A stretch of 64,000 nucleotides of DNA from the NCBI GenBank assembly GCA_017792465.1, contig CP051234.1:2698501-2762500 (forward strand). Reading direction: 5' to 3'. The position numbers and the translations under genes are program-made. Below are positions 45,768 through 57,735 of the stretch, piece by piece. A model generated the notes under the pieces. It had not been told where the DNA came from. It did no database searches and was given only the letters and a program-made list of their open reading frames with translations. The DNA is from Filomicrobium sp. (lineage in GTDB: Bacteria > Pseudomonadota > Alphaproteobacteria > Rhizobiales > Hyphomicrobiaceae). The first letter of the stretch is position 1. Every line of letters starts with the position of its first letter.

Positions 45768-46439
45768 CTATTGCAGCTGGATCCGCAGGGCGGCAGCCGA
45801 GGCTAACGGCCCGAGTACCAGTGCCCCCATCGAAAGCGCCGACAGGATCAGGAACGACGGCCAGAACGCTTCGCTGGCAGCAAGTGTGGCTGAGGAAATC
45901 GCTGCAATCCCGTAAATCAGCGTCGGGACGTAGAGCGGCAGGATGAGCAAGGCGAGGAGCAGACCGCCGCGGCGGGCGCGCAGCGTGAGGGCGGCGCCGA
46001 TCGAGCCCAGAAAGCTGATGGCGGGCGTTCCGACCAGCATCGTCAGCACCAAAACGCCATAAGCGGCGATGTCGAGGTTCAGCAGAATGCCAAGGACCGG
46101 GGCCAGCAGAGCCAGCGGAATTCCAGTCGTCAGCCAGTGCGCTAGCGCCTTTGCGGCGGCGACCAACTCCAGTGGCAGGCCGCCGATGGCCAGCAATTCG
46201 AGCGAGCCGTCTTCGTAATCAGTCTCGAACATGCGTCCGAGCGAGAGAAGCGCCGACAGTAGTAAGGCGATCCACAACAGGCCCGGTGCGATCCGGCTCA
46301 GAAGGTTCAAGTCCGGGCCGAGGCCCAACGGCAGCATGGCGATGACGATCAAATAGAAGCCGAGTGCGGTTCCGATGGCACCGCCTTCGCGCATGGCGAG
46401 GCGGATGTCGCGTTTCAGCAAGGTCCAGAATGCGTTCAT
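45768..46439 (-). CDS. ccmB: Haem exporter permease CcmB
   Basis: 223 residues, six membrane helices. MNAFWTLLKRDIRLAMREGG, FETDYEDGSLELL and LPLYVPTLIYG are typical CcmB segments. Pairs with the CcmA ATPase in the ABC unit that drives release of haem-loaded CcmE. Overlaps ccmA by four bases. Confidence 0.95.
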   Translation of the reverse strand: MNAFWTLLKRDIRLAMREGGAIGTALGFYLIVIAMLPLGLGPDLNLLSRIAPGLLWIALLLSALLSLGRMFETDYEDGSLELLAIGGLPLELVAAAKALAHWLTTGIPLALLAPVLGILLNLDIAAYGVLVLTMLVGTPAISFLGSIGAALTLRARRGGLLLALLILPLYVPTLIYGIAAISSATLAASEAFWPSFLILSALSMGALVLGPLASAAALRIQLQ

Positions 46440-47068
46440 GCCGGCGCCCTCGCCGCGCCCAGGCGCAATTCGGCGGAATCTTCTAGGCCAAGCGGAATAT
46501 GGGTTGCAGCAACAGCCAATCCGCCGCCCGCGATATGGTCTTTGACGATACCGGCCAACAGCGCGACGGATGCCGTATCGAGCGAGACGGTCGGCTCATC
46601 GAGGAGCCACAACGGCCGGTCGGCGACCAGAAGGCGGCCCAGCCCGAGGCGGCGCTTCTGTCCTGCCGACAGGTAGGCAGCCGGAATATCTTCCAAAGAG
46701 ACGAGGTTCAGACGCTCCAAAGCCTCGAAGATGCGGTCCCGTTGCTCTGTGCGCGCAGCGTCCGGGGCCAGATATTCGGCCCAAAACGTGAGATTTTCGG
46801 ACACCGAGAGGCCGGACTTGATGCCGTTTGCGTGCCCCACATAATGGGATTGTTCGCCGATTTCGCGCTCGTCATCGCCGCCTTCGAGGCTGATCGTGCC
46901 TCTTTCATGCGCAATAAAGCCGACGATTGTACGCAAAAGGGTTGTCTTGCCGGCTCCGTTCGGCCCGGTCAATAATAGAGCCTGCCCGGCTTTGGCGCTG
47001 AAACTCAGATCGTCGATGACGAGACGAGAACCACGGCGGACGGCGAGTTGATCAATGGTTAGCTGCAA
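46436..47068 (-). CDS. ccmA: Haem exporter ATP-binding protein CcmA
   Basis: 210 residues from a TTG at 47068 with AGGA five bases upstream; a TTG at 47086 would add six residues. Walker A LTGPNGAGKTTLLRT, signature AYLSAGQKRRLGLGRLL, Walker B LWLLDEPTVSLD. Forms the CcmAB ABC unit for cytochrome c maturation. Divergent from acnA across a 220-base region. Confidence 0.95.
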   Translation of the reverse strand: MQLTIDQLAVRRGSRLVIDDLSFSAKAGQALLLTGPNGAGKTTLLRTIVGFIAHERGTISLEGGDDEREIGEQSHYVGHANGIKSGLSVSENLTFWAEYLAPDAARTEQRDRIFEALERLNLVSLEDIPAAYLSAGQKRRLGLGRLLVADRPLWLLDEPTVSLDTASVALLAGIVKDHIAGGGLAVAATHIPLGLEDSAELRLGAARAPA

Positions 47069-47143
47069 TGGATTCCTGGTGAGCAACTTTTAGGCGGGCT
47101 TTACGATACGGCACTGCACAAGTCGAGTAGCGGTATCGGATTG

Positions 47144-47162
47144 GCCCCTATATAAAAGGGGC
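47144..47162. other. Small inverted repeat between ccmA and acnA
   Basis: GCCCC at 47144-47148 and GGGGC at 47158-47162 enclose an AT-only loop TATATAAAA. It lies in the divergent promoter region and could be part of a promoter or an operator; no regulator consensus recognised. Confidence 0.3.
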
Positions 47163-47305
47163 TCATCGTTTGGTGCTAGCGCAAAAAACGGGACGCTGCC
47201 TGCATGTCATTACGCACAGCCTTTCAGGCGATTGCAGACAGTATCTCTTCCGTCGGCGCTCCGGCGGCGCGGTTTTTCACAAAAACCCAGTGAGGAGACC
47301 TGTAC

Positions 47306-50017
<2,712 letters not shown>

Positions 50018-50055
50018 GGCGACTACGAAGTTAGGTTACCAGACGAATTCAAGCG

Positions 50056-50090
50056 CGCGGGGTCCTTACGGGCTCCGCGTTCTTTTTTAT
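50056..50090 (+). terminator. Intrinsic terminator after acnA
   Basis: CGCGGGG-TCC pairs with GGG-CTCCGCG around TTAC, followed by TTCTTTTTTATT. Confidence 0.85.
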
Positions 50091-50320
50091 TGGCGCCTTC
50101 GGATGCCCATGCTTCGGCTTTGCCTCGCGCATCCGGCGCCGTACGATTCTCCGCAGCCGGGCGCCTTCGTTCTTCAACACTGCGCAAGCTTGTGTTGAGC
50201 AGGGATGCCCATGCTTCGGCTTTGCCTCGCGCATCCGGCGCCGAAAAATTCTCCGCGGCCGGGTGCTTCGTTCGTGAGTACCGTGCAAGCGCGTGTGGAG
50301 CTGGTTGCCCACTGGTTTCT
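50091..50320. repeat. Dispersed mosaic repeat, copy 3 (with hairpin 50174-50198)
   Basis: Two tandem units, each with GATGCCCATGCTTCGGCTTT followed by GCCTCGCGCATCCGGCGCCG and then ATTCTCCGC-GCCGGG. Between them lies the hairpin TCAACAC (50174-50180) pairing with GTGTTGA (50192-50198) around TGCGCAAGCTT, nearly identical to 12184-12210. A decayed third hairpin follows near 50275-50298. No coding capacity. Confidence 0.85.
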
Positions 50321-50519
50321 CGTAGCCAACGATTCCTGAAGTTGCGCGGGGTGCGGCATCAGGACTGCGGCGACGAGAAGCAAGTTGGGTGGATTGGGAC
50401 TTGACGCTTATGGTTGTAAATGAGATCGCGTCACCCACTCGTGACTTCCTATTGAACCTTGGATTCACGATATTGGGTTACGGAAGGGTCATGAGAGGGG
50501 TTTGAACAAAGGCGATGGT

Positions 50520-51281
50520 ATGCGGATGAGGCTTGAGAGCTTTAACGCTGTTTGCTCGGTCGTTGTTGCCGGGGCGCTGCTTGGGATTTGTTCGGCGGAT
50601 AGCCGGGCGAAAGCCGGGCAGGTGAGATCCGTCGTTGAACTGTTCACCAGCCAGGGATGTTCTTCCTGCCCGCCGGCCGACGCGCTTTTGAAATCCTATA
50701 TCGAGCGCCCCGATGTGCTGGCGTTGAGCTATCCGGTCGACTATTGGGACTATCTGGGCTGGAAAGATACGATGGCCTCGGCGCGCAATTCGCAACGCCA
50801 ACGCGATTATGCCGATACCCGCGGCGATGGAGCGGTCTACACGCCGCAGGCCGTTATCAACGGGCGCGCGCACGCTGTCGGGTCACGGCAGAAAAAGATC
50901 GACAAAGCTATCGTGGCGCTGACGAAGCTCAGCCCCGTCAACTTGCCGGTCGAAATCGCCAAGGAAAACGGCTCGATGGTCATCAAGCTCGGCTCGGCCC
51001 CTGATACAACAGGCCCGCCAGCAACTGCCGCAACCGTTTGGCTCGCGGTAGTTCAGAAAACGGCCACGGTTCAGATCAAGCATGGCGAAAATCGCGGGCG
51101 GCATCTGAAATACTACAACGTCGTGCGAGAGCTTTCTCCCGTCGGAACGTGGACCGGTCAGCCGAACGTCATCCGGCTCATGTCGGACGCCGTCAGTATG
51201 GAGCATTCGGACGCCTGCGCGGTTCTCGTTCAGGAAGGAACCGGCGGGCCGATCATCGGGGCGGCGTGGCTCGATTTCTGA
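50520..51281 (+). CDS. DUF1223 family exported thioredoxin-like protein
   Basis: 253 residues from ATG 50520; TTG 50502 is an alternative. A signal peptide covers about the first 32 residues (VVVAGALLGICSADSRAKAG). The DUF1223 signature VELFTSQGCSSCPPADALL carries a CSSC pair in a thioredoxin-like position, followed by PVDYWDYLGWKD and YTPQAVINGR. The family is periplasmic and redox-like, with no proven substrate. Confidence 0.88.
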   Translation: MRMRLESFNAVCSVVVAGALLGICSADSRAKAGQVRSVVELFTSQGCSSCPPADALLKSYIERPDVLALSYPVDYWDYLGWKDTMASARNSQRQRDYADTRGDGAVYTPQAVINGRAHAVGSRQKKIDKAIVALTKLSPVNLPVEIAKENGSMVIKLGSAPDTTGPPATAATVWLAVVQKTATVQIKHGENRGRHLKYYNVVRELSPVGTWTGQPNVIRLMSDAVSMEHSDACAVLVQEGTGGPIIGAAWLDF

Positions 51282-51322
51282 TTGCCGCGGTCGATGCGCG
51301 AAGATGCGCAAGTCGAAACACC

Positions 51323-51703
51323 TTAAGACGATCTTCCGCTCGGTTCGGTGAAGGCCAGGTAATAGCCGTTCGGATCGGTGATACCGAATTCGCGCATGCC
51401 GTAGGGCATGTCTTCGGGTCCCCAGGCCAGTTCGACTTTGTCTTTCCACTCGTTCGCTAGGTCGTCGACACTATCGGGATGGAAATAGAACGTTCCGCTC
51501 GCCGTCGGGATCTCGGCGATGCCGATCGGTGGCTCGGTGAAAAACTGAAGGACCAGATCGTCGCGACGCACTTCGGCCCATTCGCCATTGCTGGCGGGTT
51601 GGCGTCCCGTCGCCCGAAACCCCAGGCCTTCGTAAAAGGCCAGCGTTTCGGACATATCGTTGACGAGCAGGCTCAGCGTCACGCGTGCGGATAGTTTCGT
51701 CAT
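51323..51703 (-). CDS. VOC family protein (glyoxalase/bleomycin-resistance fold)
   Basis: 126 residues, one VOC unit with two beta-alpha-beta-beta-beta modules: MSETLAFYEGLGF and DMPYGMREFGITDPNGYYLAFTEP. The metal-ligand pattern is partial (Glu in LAFTEP, no clear first His), so an enzyme role is uncertain; fosfomycin or bleomycin resistance-like proteins and isomerases share this fold. Convergent with the DUF1223 gene. Confidence 0.8.
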   Translation of the reverse strand: MTKLSARVTLSLLVNDMSETLAFYEGLGFRATGRQPASNGEWAEVRRDDLVLQFFTEPPIGIAEIPTASGTFYFHPDSVDDLANEWKDKVELAWGPEDMPYGMREFGITDPNGYYLAFTEPSGRSS

Positions 51704-51768
51704 CGTGTTTGGCGGATCTCAAAAGGAATTATTTTCAAAATAATTGCGTGAAAAATCAGGTTGCGCTC

Positions 51769-52545
51769 TCAGTGCCCTTTCCAATCGGGTTTGCGCTTAG
51801 CCAGGAAGGCTTCCATACCTTCCTTGAAATCGCCGCTCATGTAGCACAGCTCGATCAAATCGCGGTCGTCGACAGGTTCACCCGAAGCGTTACGACGCAT
51901 TGCTTCCTTGGTCGCGCGCAACGTCAGCGGCGCATGGCCGGCAACCTTTTCGGCGACGGCCAAAGCGCGTTGCTGCAGCTCTTCGACGGTTTCGGTTTTC
52001 TCGCTGATCATGCCAATGGCAAGCGCTTCGTCAGTCTCGATCAGGCGGGCGGTGAACATGATATCGCGCAGACGTCCGGCCCCCAGCAATGAGGTTAGGC
52101 GGCGCAGGTTGGACGCCGATAGGCAGTTGCCGAGCGTGCGCGCGATGGGGAAGCCGTATTTCAGATTCGCTGACGCCAGGCGCAGGTCGCAGCAAGCGGC
52201 TATGGCTGCGCCGCCACCGGTGCAAGCGCCGTTGATGGCGGCAATCGTCGGCACCGGGCAGCGCTCGATCTTGCTTAAGACCTCTTCCATCTTGTCTTCG
52301 TAGGCCCAGGCGTCTTCGGGCGTTGAGAAGCCGCGAAACTGGGTCATGTCGGTGCCTGAGCCGAATGCCTTATCGCCGGCGCCGGTCATGATGATGGCTT
52401 TGACAGAACCGTCTGAGGGGACCTCGGCGCAGATGTCGGCAAGGCCATAGTACATTTCGAGGGTGAAGGCGTTGCGCGCCTGTGGGCGGTTGAACACGAT
52501 GTGGCCGATACCGTCGCGAACATTATAAAGCAGGTCTTCAGACAT
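51769..52545 (-). CDS. Crotonase-fold protein lacking the hydratase glutamates
   Basis: 258 residues of the enoyl-CoA hydratase/isomerase superfamily: NRPQARNAFTLEMY, the oxyanion-hole region AFGSGTDMTQF and AINGACTGGGAAIAACCDLR. The two catalytic glutamates of true enoyl-CoA hydratases (in GGGCEL and GQPE of the rat enzyme) are Ala and Ile here (GGGAAI and GFPI). It therefore should not hydrate enoyl-CoA by the standard mechanism; isomerase, hydrolase or another crotonase reaction is more likely. Substrate unknown. Confidence 0.85.
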   Translation of the reverse strand: MSEDLLYNVRDGIGHIVFNRPQARNAFTLEMYYGLADICAEVPSDGSVKAIIMTGAGDKAFGSGTDMTQFRGFSTPEDAWAYEDKMEEVLSKIERCPVPTIAAINGACTGGGAAIAACCDLRLASANLKYGFPIARTLGNCLSASNLRRLTSLLGAGRLRDIMFTARLIETDEALAIGMISEKTETVEELQQRALAVAEKVAGHAPLTLRATKEAMRRNASGEPVDDRDLIELCYMSGDFKEGMEAFLAKRKPDWKGH

Positions 52546-52749
52546 CTCGGCTCTCTTTCGTGCTTGTCGTCATGATCATCCTGGCCGCGCCCTTGTTGAT
52601 TGCCGGACTTCGGCCCAGGTTTTTACATTCAAAAGCGGCGAACCACTTACTCCGGCGGCATGCGCCATGCCGGAGCGTTACTCAGCTTAGAGAGCTTATT
52701 CGACCGGCGCTTTCGAGCCCGCCTAAGCCGCAACAGAGCGGGGCTTTTG

Positions 52750-53334
52750 TCAATAGCCGCGGCCTGGGTCGGGCTGGTCGCCGTCCTCGCTGATGCCACC
52801 ACCAAAGAGCGGGAAGGTTTCCTCGACGACGTACGGACCGCCGCCGGTATGCGGTTTGGATGACAGCAAAGTGAAATGAGTGACATAGAAGGGTTCAGAG
52901 CGAAAACCGCCGCGCCGCTGGAGATAGCGCGCCAGCCGCTCCGGATCGCTATTTTTCAGCCGCGCAAGCGTGATATGCGGCTTGAAAGGATGGCGGGCGG
53001 GATCAACTCCGGCATTGCGCGCGGCGCGTTCGTTGGCCCGGGCCAGCTGGTCCAATGGCTCGCCCGCTTCGACACCGGCCCAAAGGACGCGCGGATCGCG
53101 ACCGCCGAACGTTCCCAACCCGACGATGCGCATTTCGAACGCGGAGACATCGATGTTGGCGAGGAGATCGGCGAATTCTCTGGCGGTTGGATTGTCGACA
53201 TCGCCGATGAAGCGCAATGTCAGGTGCAGTTCGTCCATGTCTTTCCAGCGCGCGCCGGGCAACGGCATGCTCAGGTCGTCGAGGTCCTCGCGGATCGCTT
53301 CGGGCAATTCGATGGCTGTGAACAGTCGCGGCAT
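52750..53334 (-). CDS. thpR: RNA 2',3'-cyclic phosphodiesterase (ThpR)
   Basis: 194 residues with AAGGAG before ATG 53334. The two HxTx motifs of the 2H phosphoesterases are present: HLTLRFIG and HITLARL, with MPRLFTAIELPE at the start. Opens 2',3'-cyclic phosphate RNA ends and can ligate tRNA halves in vitro. The C-terminal 15 residues (GGGISEDGDQPDPGRGY) are an acidic tail. Confidence 0.92.
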   Translation of the reverse strand: MPRLFTAIELPEAIREDLDDLSMPLPGARWKDMDELHLTLRFIGDVDNPTAREFADLLANIDVSAFEMRIVGLGTFGGRDPRVLWAGVEAGEPLDQLARANERAARNAGVDPARHPFKPHITLARLKNSDPERLARYLQRRGGFRSEPFYVTHFTLLSSKPHTGGGPYVVEETFPLFGGGISEDGDQPDPGRGY

Positions 53335-53387
53335 GGCTTGGCGCTCCTTGAGCGGTCACAGTGGGCTGGTATTCGCAAAGCCTGCTA

Positions 53388-54101
53388 TTACTTTGATGCC
53401 TGCTGTTTGACCCGCGCAATCAATTTCTCGACATCAGGCAGGATGCCGTCGACGATACGGGCGACGCCCTTCGCGTTCGGATGAAGTCCGTCGTCGAGGC
53501 AGAGCTTGGGGTCGAGCGCGACGCCTTCCATGAAGAAGGGATAAAGCAGCGCGTCGTGTTTCTTGGCGAGGTCGGGATAAATGCTTTCGAAGCCATCGGC
53601 ATAATCCTTGCCCCAGTTTTGCGGCGACCGCATGCCGGCCAGCAGTACGGCGATGCCGCGCTTGTCGAGCGCCGTCATGATCTTGTCGAGGTTTTCGCGC
53701 GCAGTTTCTGGAAACAGTCCGCGCAGTGCATCGTTGGCGCCGAGTTCCAGGATTACCGCTTGTGTCCCTTCCGGCACGGCCCAATCGAGGCGCTGCAGAC
53801 CACCGCTTGTCGTATCGCCGGATACGCCCGCATTGGCGACTTCGACCGAATACCCGCGCTTTTTCAATGCGGCTTCAAGTTGTACCGGAAAAGCGGCAGA
53901 CGGAGGCAGTTCGTAGCCGGCCGTGAGGCTGTCTCCGAAAGCGACGATCCGAATCGTGGGATTGTCGGTTTTGTCTGCAGCCATTGCTTCAGAGGTCATC
54001 CATCCCGATATCACTGCGATCACGATCCACAAAAGGCTGACGGCAGCAGCCCGGATTGGAAGAACTGCCGATCGTGAATTGCGATTGGCGAATGTCATCA
54101 T
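53388..54101 (-). CDS. tesA: SGNH hydrolase, arylesterase/thioesterase I (TesA-like)
   Basis: 237 residues with a signal peptide (about 12-41, ending near SEAMA). SGNH blocks: FGDSLTAGYELPPSAAFP with the catalytic Ser, Gly in NAGVSGDTTSGG, Asn in LELGANDALRG, and the Asp/His pair in DDGLHPNAKG. Periplasmic esterase/lysophospholipase. Divergent from the ybbA/ybbP ABC genes, the same arrangement as in E. coli. Confidence 0.92.
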   Translation of the reverse strand: MMTFANRNSRSAVLPIRAAAVSLLWIVIAVISGWMTSEAMAADKTDNPTIRIVAFGDSLTAGYELPPSAAFPVQLEAALKKRGYSVEVANAGVSGDTTSGGLQRLDWAVPEGTQAVILELGANDALRGLFPETARENLDKIMTALDKRGIAVLLAGMRSPQNWGKDYADGFESIYPDLAKKHDALLYPFFMEGVALDPKLCLDDGLHPNAKGVARIVDGILPDVEKLIARVKQQASK

Positions 54102-54288
54102 CTTCAGACCTCACTCTTCCTGCACGCCTCATGTCTTTGGAATATCGTACCGGACTTGCGCTATCCAAGACCCTATCCGGGCCGGGGTGGTTTGGAACCA
54201 GGGCCTTGCGGCGAAGGCAAACCGCCGATGGCGTCAGGCTCACAAAATCTTTAGGGCGTCCCATCATGTCGCGACGGAGGCAGAACTT

Positions 54289-54981
54289 TTGAACGCTCCT
54301 ATCATCAAGCTCAGCGGTCTTGAACTTTCTCTGGAAAGCCGTGCGGGCCGTGTCGATATCCTGCGCGGCATCGATTTCGAGGTGACGCCTGGGCAGTCGG
54401 TTGCGATCCTTGGGCCGTCGGGGTCCGGCAAGACGTCGTTGCTGATGGTGGTCGCCGGTCTCGAACCCGCAACAGGCGGTAAAGTTCATGTTGCCGGAAA
54501 AGACTTGCGCAGGCTCGATGAAGATGGGCTGGCGCGGCTGCGCGGCGAGGCGATCGGCATCGTCTTCCAGTCGTTCCATCTGGTGCCGACCATGACGGCA
54601 CTTGAGAACGTTGCGTTGCCCTTGGAATTCCAAGGTGACGCCGACGCCTTTGCCACTGCAAGCGGCCTGCTTAGCGAAGTCGGTCTCGGCCATCGCCTGA
54701 CACATTTTCCCGCCGAGATGTCGGGTGGCGAACAGCAGCGCGTGGCCATTGCGCGAGCGCTGGCAACTCGACCAAAACTGATCCTTGCCGACGAGCCGAC
54801 CGGAAACCTCGACGGCGAGACCGGAAAGCAGATCATCGAATTGCTGTTTTCGCTGCACGCGAAATTCAACGCCACGCTGGTTCTTGTCACGCATGACGAG
54901 CACTTGGCCCAGCGCTGCGGGCGTACGGTACGCATGAGCGACGGCCATATCGTTTCGGATACTTACGCGGAGGCCGTATGA
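54289..54981 (+). CDS. ybbA: ABC transporter ATP-binding protein (YbbA/LolD-like)
   Basis: 230 residues from TTG 54289, with GGAGG nine bases upstream; the open frame further left is antisense to tesA. Walker A GPSGSGKTSLLMVV, Q-loop FQSFHLVPTM, signature MSGGEQQRVAIARAL, Walker B LILADEPTGNLD, H-loop VTHDE. Belongs to the MacB/LolD group. The stop codon overlaps the next gene by four bases. Confidence 0.93.
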   Translation: MNAPIIKLSGLELSLESRAGRVDILRGIDFEVTPGQSVAILGPSGSGKTSLLMVVAGLEPATGGKVHVAGKDLRRLDEDGLARLRGEAIGIVFQSFHLVPTMTALENVALPLEFQGDADAFATASGLLSEVGLGHRLTHFPAEMSGGEQQRVAIARALATRPKLILADEPTGNLDGETGKQIIELLFSLHAKFNATLVLVTHDEHLAQRCGRTVRMSDGHIVSDTYAEAV

Positions 54982-57557
54982 GCCAAACCGTTGCCGAGCC
55001 CGCCTTGACGGAACGTTCCTATCCAGCACTGCCGCTTGCCCTGCGCCTCGCGGTGCGCCAGATGCGTACCGGCTTCGATGGGTTTATCGTTTTCATCGGC
55101 TGTGTGGCGCTCGGCGTCATGGTGATCGCGGCCATCGGCGGGCTAGCGAGCGCGCTCATCAACGGGCTTGAACGGCAGGGTCGGCAGATCATCGGCGGCG
55201 ACATTGCGATTTCGCGGATGCATGCGCGGGCGACCGAGGCTGAGCGTCAGGCACTCGATGCCGTCGGCCGGTTCAGCGAAACGGCGACGATGCGCTCGAT
55301 GGCGCGCACTCTGGATGGCGGCGATCAGCTGCTTGTGGAACTCAAGGCCGTCGATTCCAACTATCCGCTGGTTGGGCAGGTGGAGCTGGAGGGCGGGCAG
55401 GACTTCGCGGCGGCACTCGCCAAAGGTGCGGTCGTCGAACCGATCCTGCTTGAACGGCTCGGCCTCAAGATTGGCGATGAGTTCCGCGTCGGACCGGCGC
55501 AATTCAAGGTCGCGGGCATCCTCAAGAAGGAGCCAGATGGCCTACTCGACCGGCTGACCTATGGCCCGCGGGTTCTGGTCGCGACCGGCAACCTTCTTGC
55601 AGGCGGGCTGGTTGGGCCGGGGACGCTGATCCGCTGGCGCTACGGGATTGCGCTTCGAGGCGACGGAGCAAGCGAAGATCCGGCAGCACTCGCGCAAGCT
55701 CATGAAGCTCTCAAAGCAAAGCTATCGAATGGCGGCTTCACGATTGTCGACCGGGTGAATCCGTCCCCGCAGGTACGCCGGACGCTGGAACGTCTGCGCC
55801 AGTTCCTCACTCTCATCGGCCTGACGGCGCTCATCATCGGCGGGGTTGGCATTGCCAACGCCGTGCAGAACTTCATCGACCGGCGGCGGCGCACGATTGC
55901 GACGATGAAATCCTTGGGCGCCAGCAATGGTGTCGTCCTCAGCATCTTCATGTTGCAGATCCTTGCCATCACGGTGGTTGGAATCGTAATCGGGCTCATT
56001 GCCGGTGCGGCAGTGCCGGGAATCCTGAAGGCGCTTTACGGCGGCGCGTTGCCGATTGCGCCCGTGGTGACGGTTGCGCCGGGCGACCTGATCGGTGCTG
56101 CTGGTTACGGGCTACTGGTCGCTCTCTTATTTTCGCTTTGGCCGCTGGGGCGAGTTGAGCAGATTTCGCCGGCCGTCCTGTTCCGCGATCAGATTGGGCA
56201 GGGCAATCCCCTGCCGCGGCTAAGGATTATCGTTGCGACATTCCTTGTTGCGGTGGTTCTCGCAGGCGTTGCGATTTTAACCTCCGATACGCCGCACATC
56301 GCGGCCTATTTCGCCGGCGCGCTCGCTGCGACGCTCTTGGTTTTCTACGGCCTTGGGCATGCCGTGACATGGCTGGCGCGGCGGCTGCCGAGACCCAAGT
56401 TGCCTGAACTCGCCATCGCGCTCAGCAGCATTGCAGCGCCGGGAGGCCTGACGCGGACAGTCGTATTGTCTCTGGGTGCGGGGCTATCGATGCTCGTCGC
56501 GGTAGCCTTGACGGACGCCTCACTCGTCAGAGAGTTGACCGGCAAACTGCCTGATAACGCGCCGGACTATTTCATGCTCGACATCACACGTGGCGACGTC
56601 AGCGGGTTCAAATCACTCATCGAACGCGAGGCGCCGGGGAGCAAAATCCAAACCGCCCCGATGCTGCGCGGGCGCCTCGTCGAGCTTGCCGGCCGCAAGG
56701 TCGAGGATATCAAACCGCCGGCCGAAGCCGAATGGGTTTTGCGCGGCGACCGCGGGATCACTTATTCGGCCAGCGTCCCGGAAGGCTCACGCGTGGTCGA
56801 GGGCAAATGGTGGGGGGAGAATTATTCCGGCACGCCTCTGGTGTCGTTTGAAAAGGATCTGGCCCGGATGCTCGGCGTCGGAATCGGGGACAAAATCACC
56901 GTCAACGTTCTGGGGAGAAATATTACGGCTGAAATCGCCAACCTCAGAGAACTCGACTGGGACAGCCTGTCGATCAACTTCGTATTGGTTTTTTCTCCCA
57001 ACACGCTGGCCGGCGCGCCAACGAACTTCCTATCGACGCTCCAGCTTCCGGTCGGCTTCACGGTGCCGCAGGAAGCCCGGGTTATGAAAACGCTGGCCAA
57101 GGATTACCCCGGCGTTACCGCGATCCGGGTCCGCGATGCGGTCAACAGTGTTGCCAAGGTGTTTGAGAAGATCATGGTGGCGATCCGGGTTGCTGGTGGC
57201 GTGACGCTGGCCGCCGGGGCGTTGGTGCTGGCTGGAGCGCTGGCGACGGCGCAGCGGCGGCGGATCCTGGATGCGGTGATCTTCAAGGCGCTGGGCGCGA
57301 CGCGGTTTCGAATTTTGGCCGCACATACGATCGAGTACGTGATTTTGGCGTCCTTGAGCGCCGTTTTCGCCGTTGCGCTGGGTGGTCTTGCGGCCTGGAT
57401 TGCGCTGTCTCAGGTGATCGAGGTGCCATTTTTCCTCTCGTGGCCGGCAATTCTCACCGCTTTGGGCGTCGCGATCGGTCTGGTTGTCTCCTTTGGCGGC
57501 TTCGGGACCTGGCAAGTCCTCAATGCGCGGCCGGTGCCCTATTTAAAGGCCGAATGA
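54978..57557 (+). CDS. ybbP: FtsX/MacB-type ABC permease (YbbP-like)
   Basis: 859 residues. One N-terminal helix, a large periplasmic domain, three helices (about 270-390 region), a second periplasmic domain, and a final three-helix FtsX block (about 735-850), i.e. two FtsX units as in YbbP/LolCE-like proteins. With YbbA it likely couples ATP hydrolysis to periplasmic work; with TesA beside it, a role in lipid or lysophospholipid handling is plausible but inferred. Confidence 0.93.
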   Translation: MSQTVAEPALTERSYPALPLALRLAVRQMRTGFDGFIVFIGCVALGVMVIAAIGGLASALINGLERQGRQIIGGDIAISRMHARATEAERQALDAVGRFSETATMRSMARTLDGGDQLLVELKAVDSNYPLVGQVELEGGQDFAAALAKGAVVEPILLERLGLKIGDEFRVGPAQFKVAGILKKEPDGLLDRLTYGPRVLVATGNLLAGGLVGPGTLIRWRYGIALRGDGASEDPAALAQAHEALKAKLSNGGFTIVDRVNPSPQVRRTLERLRQFLTLIGLTALIIGGVGIANAVQNFIDRRRRTIATMKSLGASNGVVLSIFMLQILAITVVGIVIGLIAGAAVPGILKALYGGALPIAPVVTVAPGDLIGAAGYGLLVALLFSLWPLGRVEQISPAVLFRDQIGQGNPLPRLRIIVATFLVAVVLAGVAILTSDTPHIAAYFAGALAATLLVFYGLGHAVTWLARRLPRPKLPELAIALSSIAAPGGLTRTVVLSLGAGLSMLVAVALTDASLVRELTGKLPDNAPDYFMLDITRGDVSGFKSLIEREAPGSKIQTAPMLRGRLVELAGRKVEDIKPPAEAEWVLRGDRGITYSASVPEGSRVVEGKWWGENYSGTPLVSFEKDLARMLGVGIGDKITVNVLGRNITAEIANLRELDWDSLSINFVLVFSPNTLAGAPTNFLSTLQLPVGFTVPQEARVMKTLAKDYPGVTAIRVRDAVNSVAKVFEKIMVAIRVAGGVTLAAGALVLAGALATAQRRRILDAVIFKALGATRFRILAAHTIEYVILASLSAVFAVALGGLAAWIALSQVIEVPFFLSWPAILTALGVAIGLVVSFGGFGTWQVLNARPVPYLKAE

Positions 57558-57664
57558 CGGTTATATCGGTATTCGCAAGGACTTATGAACCATGTCCAAG
57601 ACCTCCGTAAGGTAAATGCCTATTTCGGTGGTCGAATATTGCGGCGAAGCGCTTGAATTCAGTC

Positions 57665-57735
57665 TTAAGCGTAGACATATTCGAAGACGTAATCTGAATT
57701 TCGCCTGATCGCAGCCAAAAGGGGAATTTTGCGAG
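57665..57735 (+). promoter_or_regulatory. Structured leader of the Bax-inhibitor-1 gene (possible ybhL leader)
   Basis: AATTTC near 57698 can pair with GGAATT near 57722, which overlaps the GGGGAA ribosome-binding site just before the start codon. A ybhL leader motif has been described upstream of this gene family in alphaproteobacteria. Whether this sequence is that motif can only be settled with a covariance model. Confidence 0.4.
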
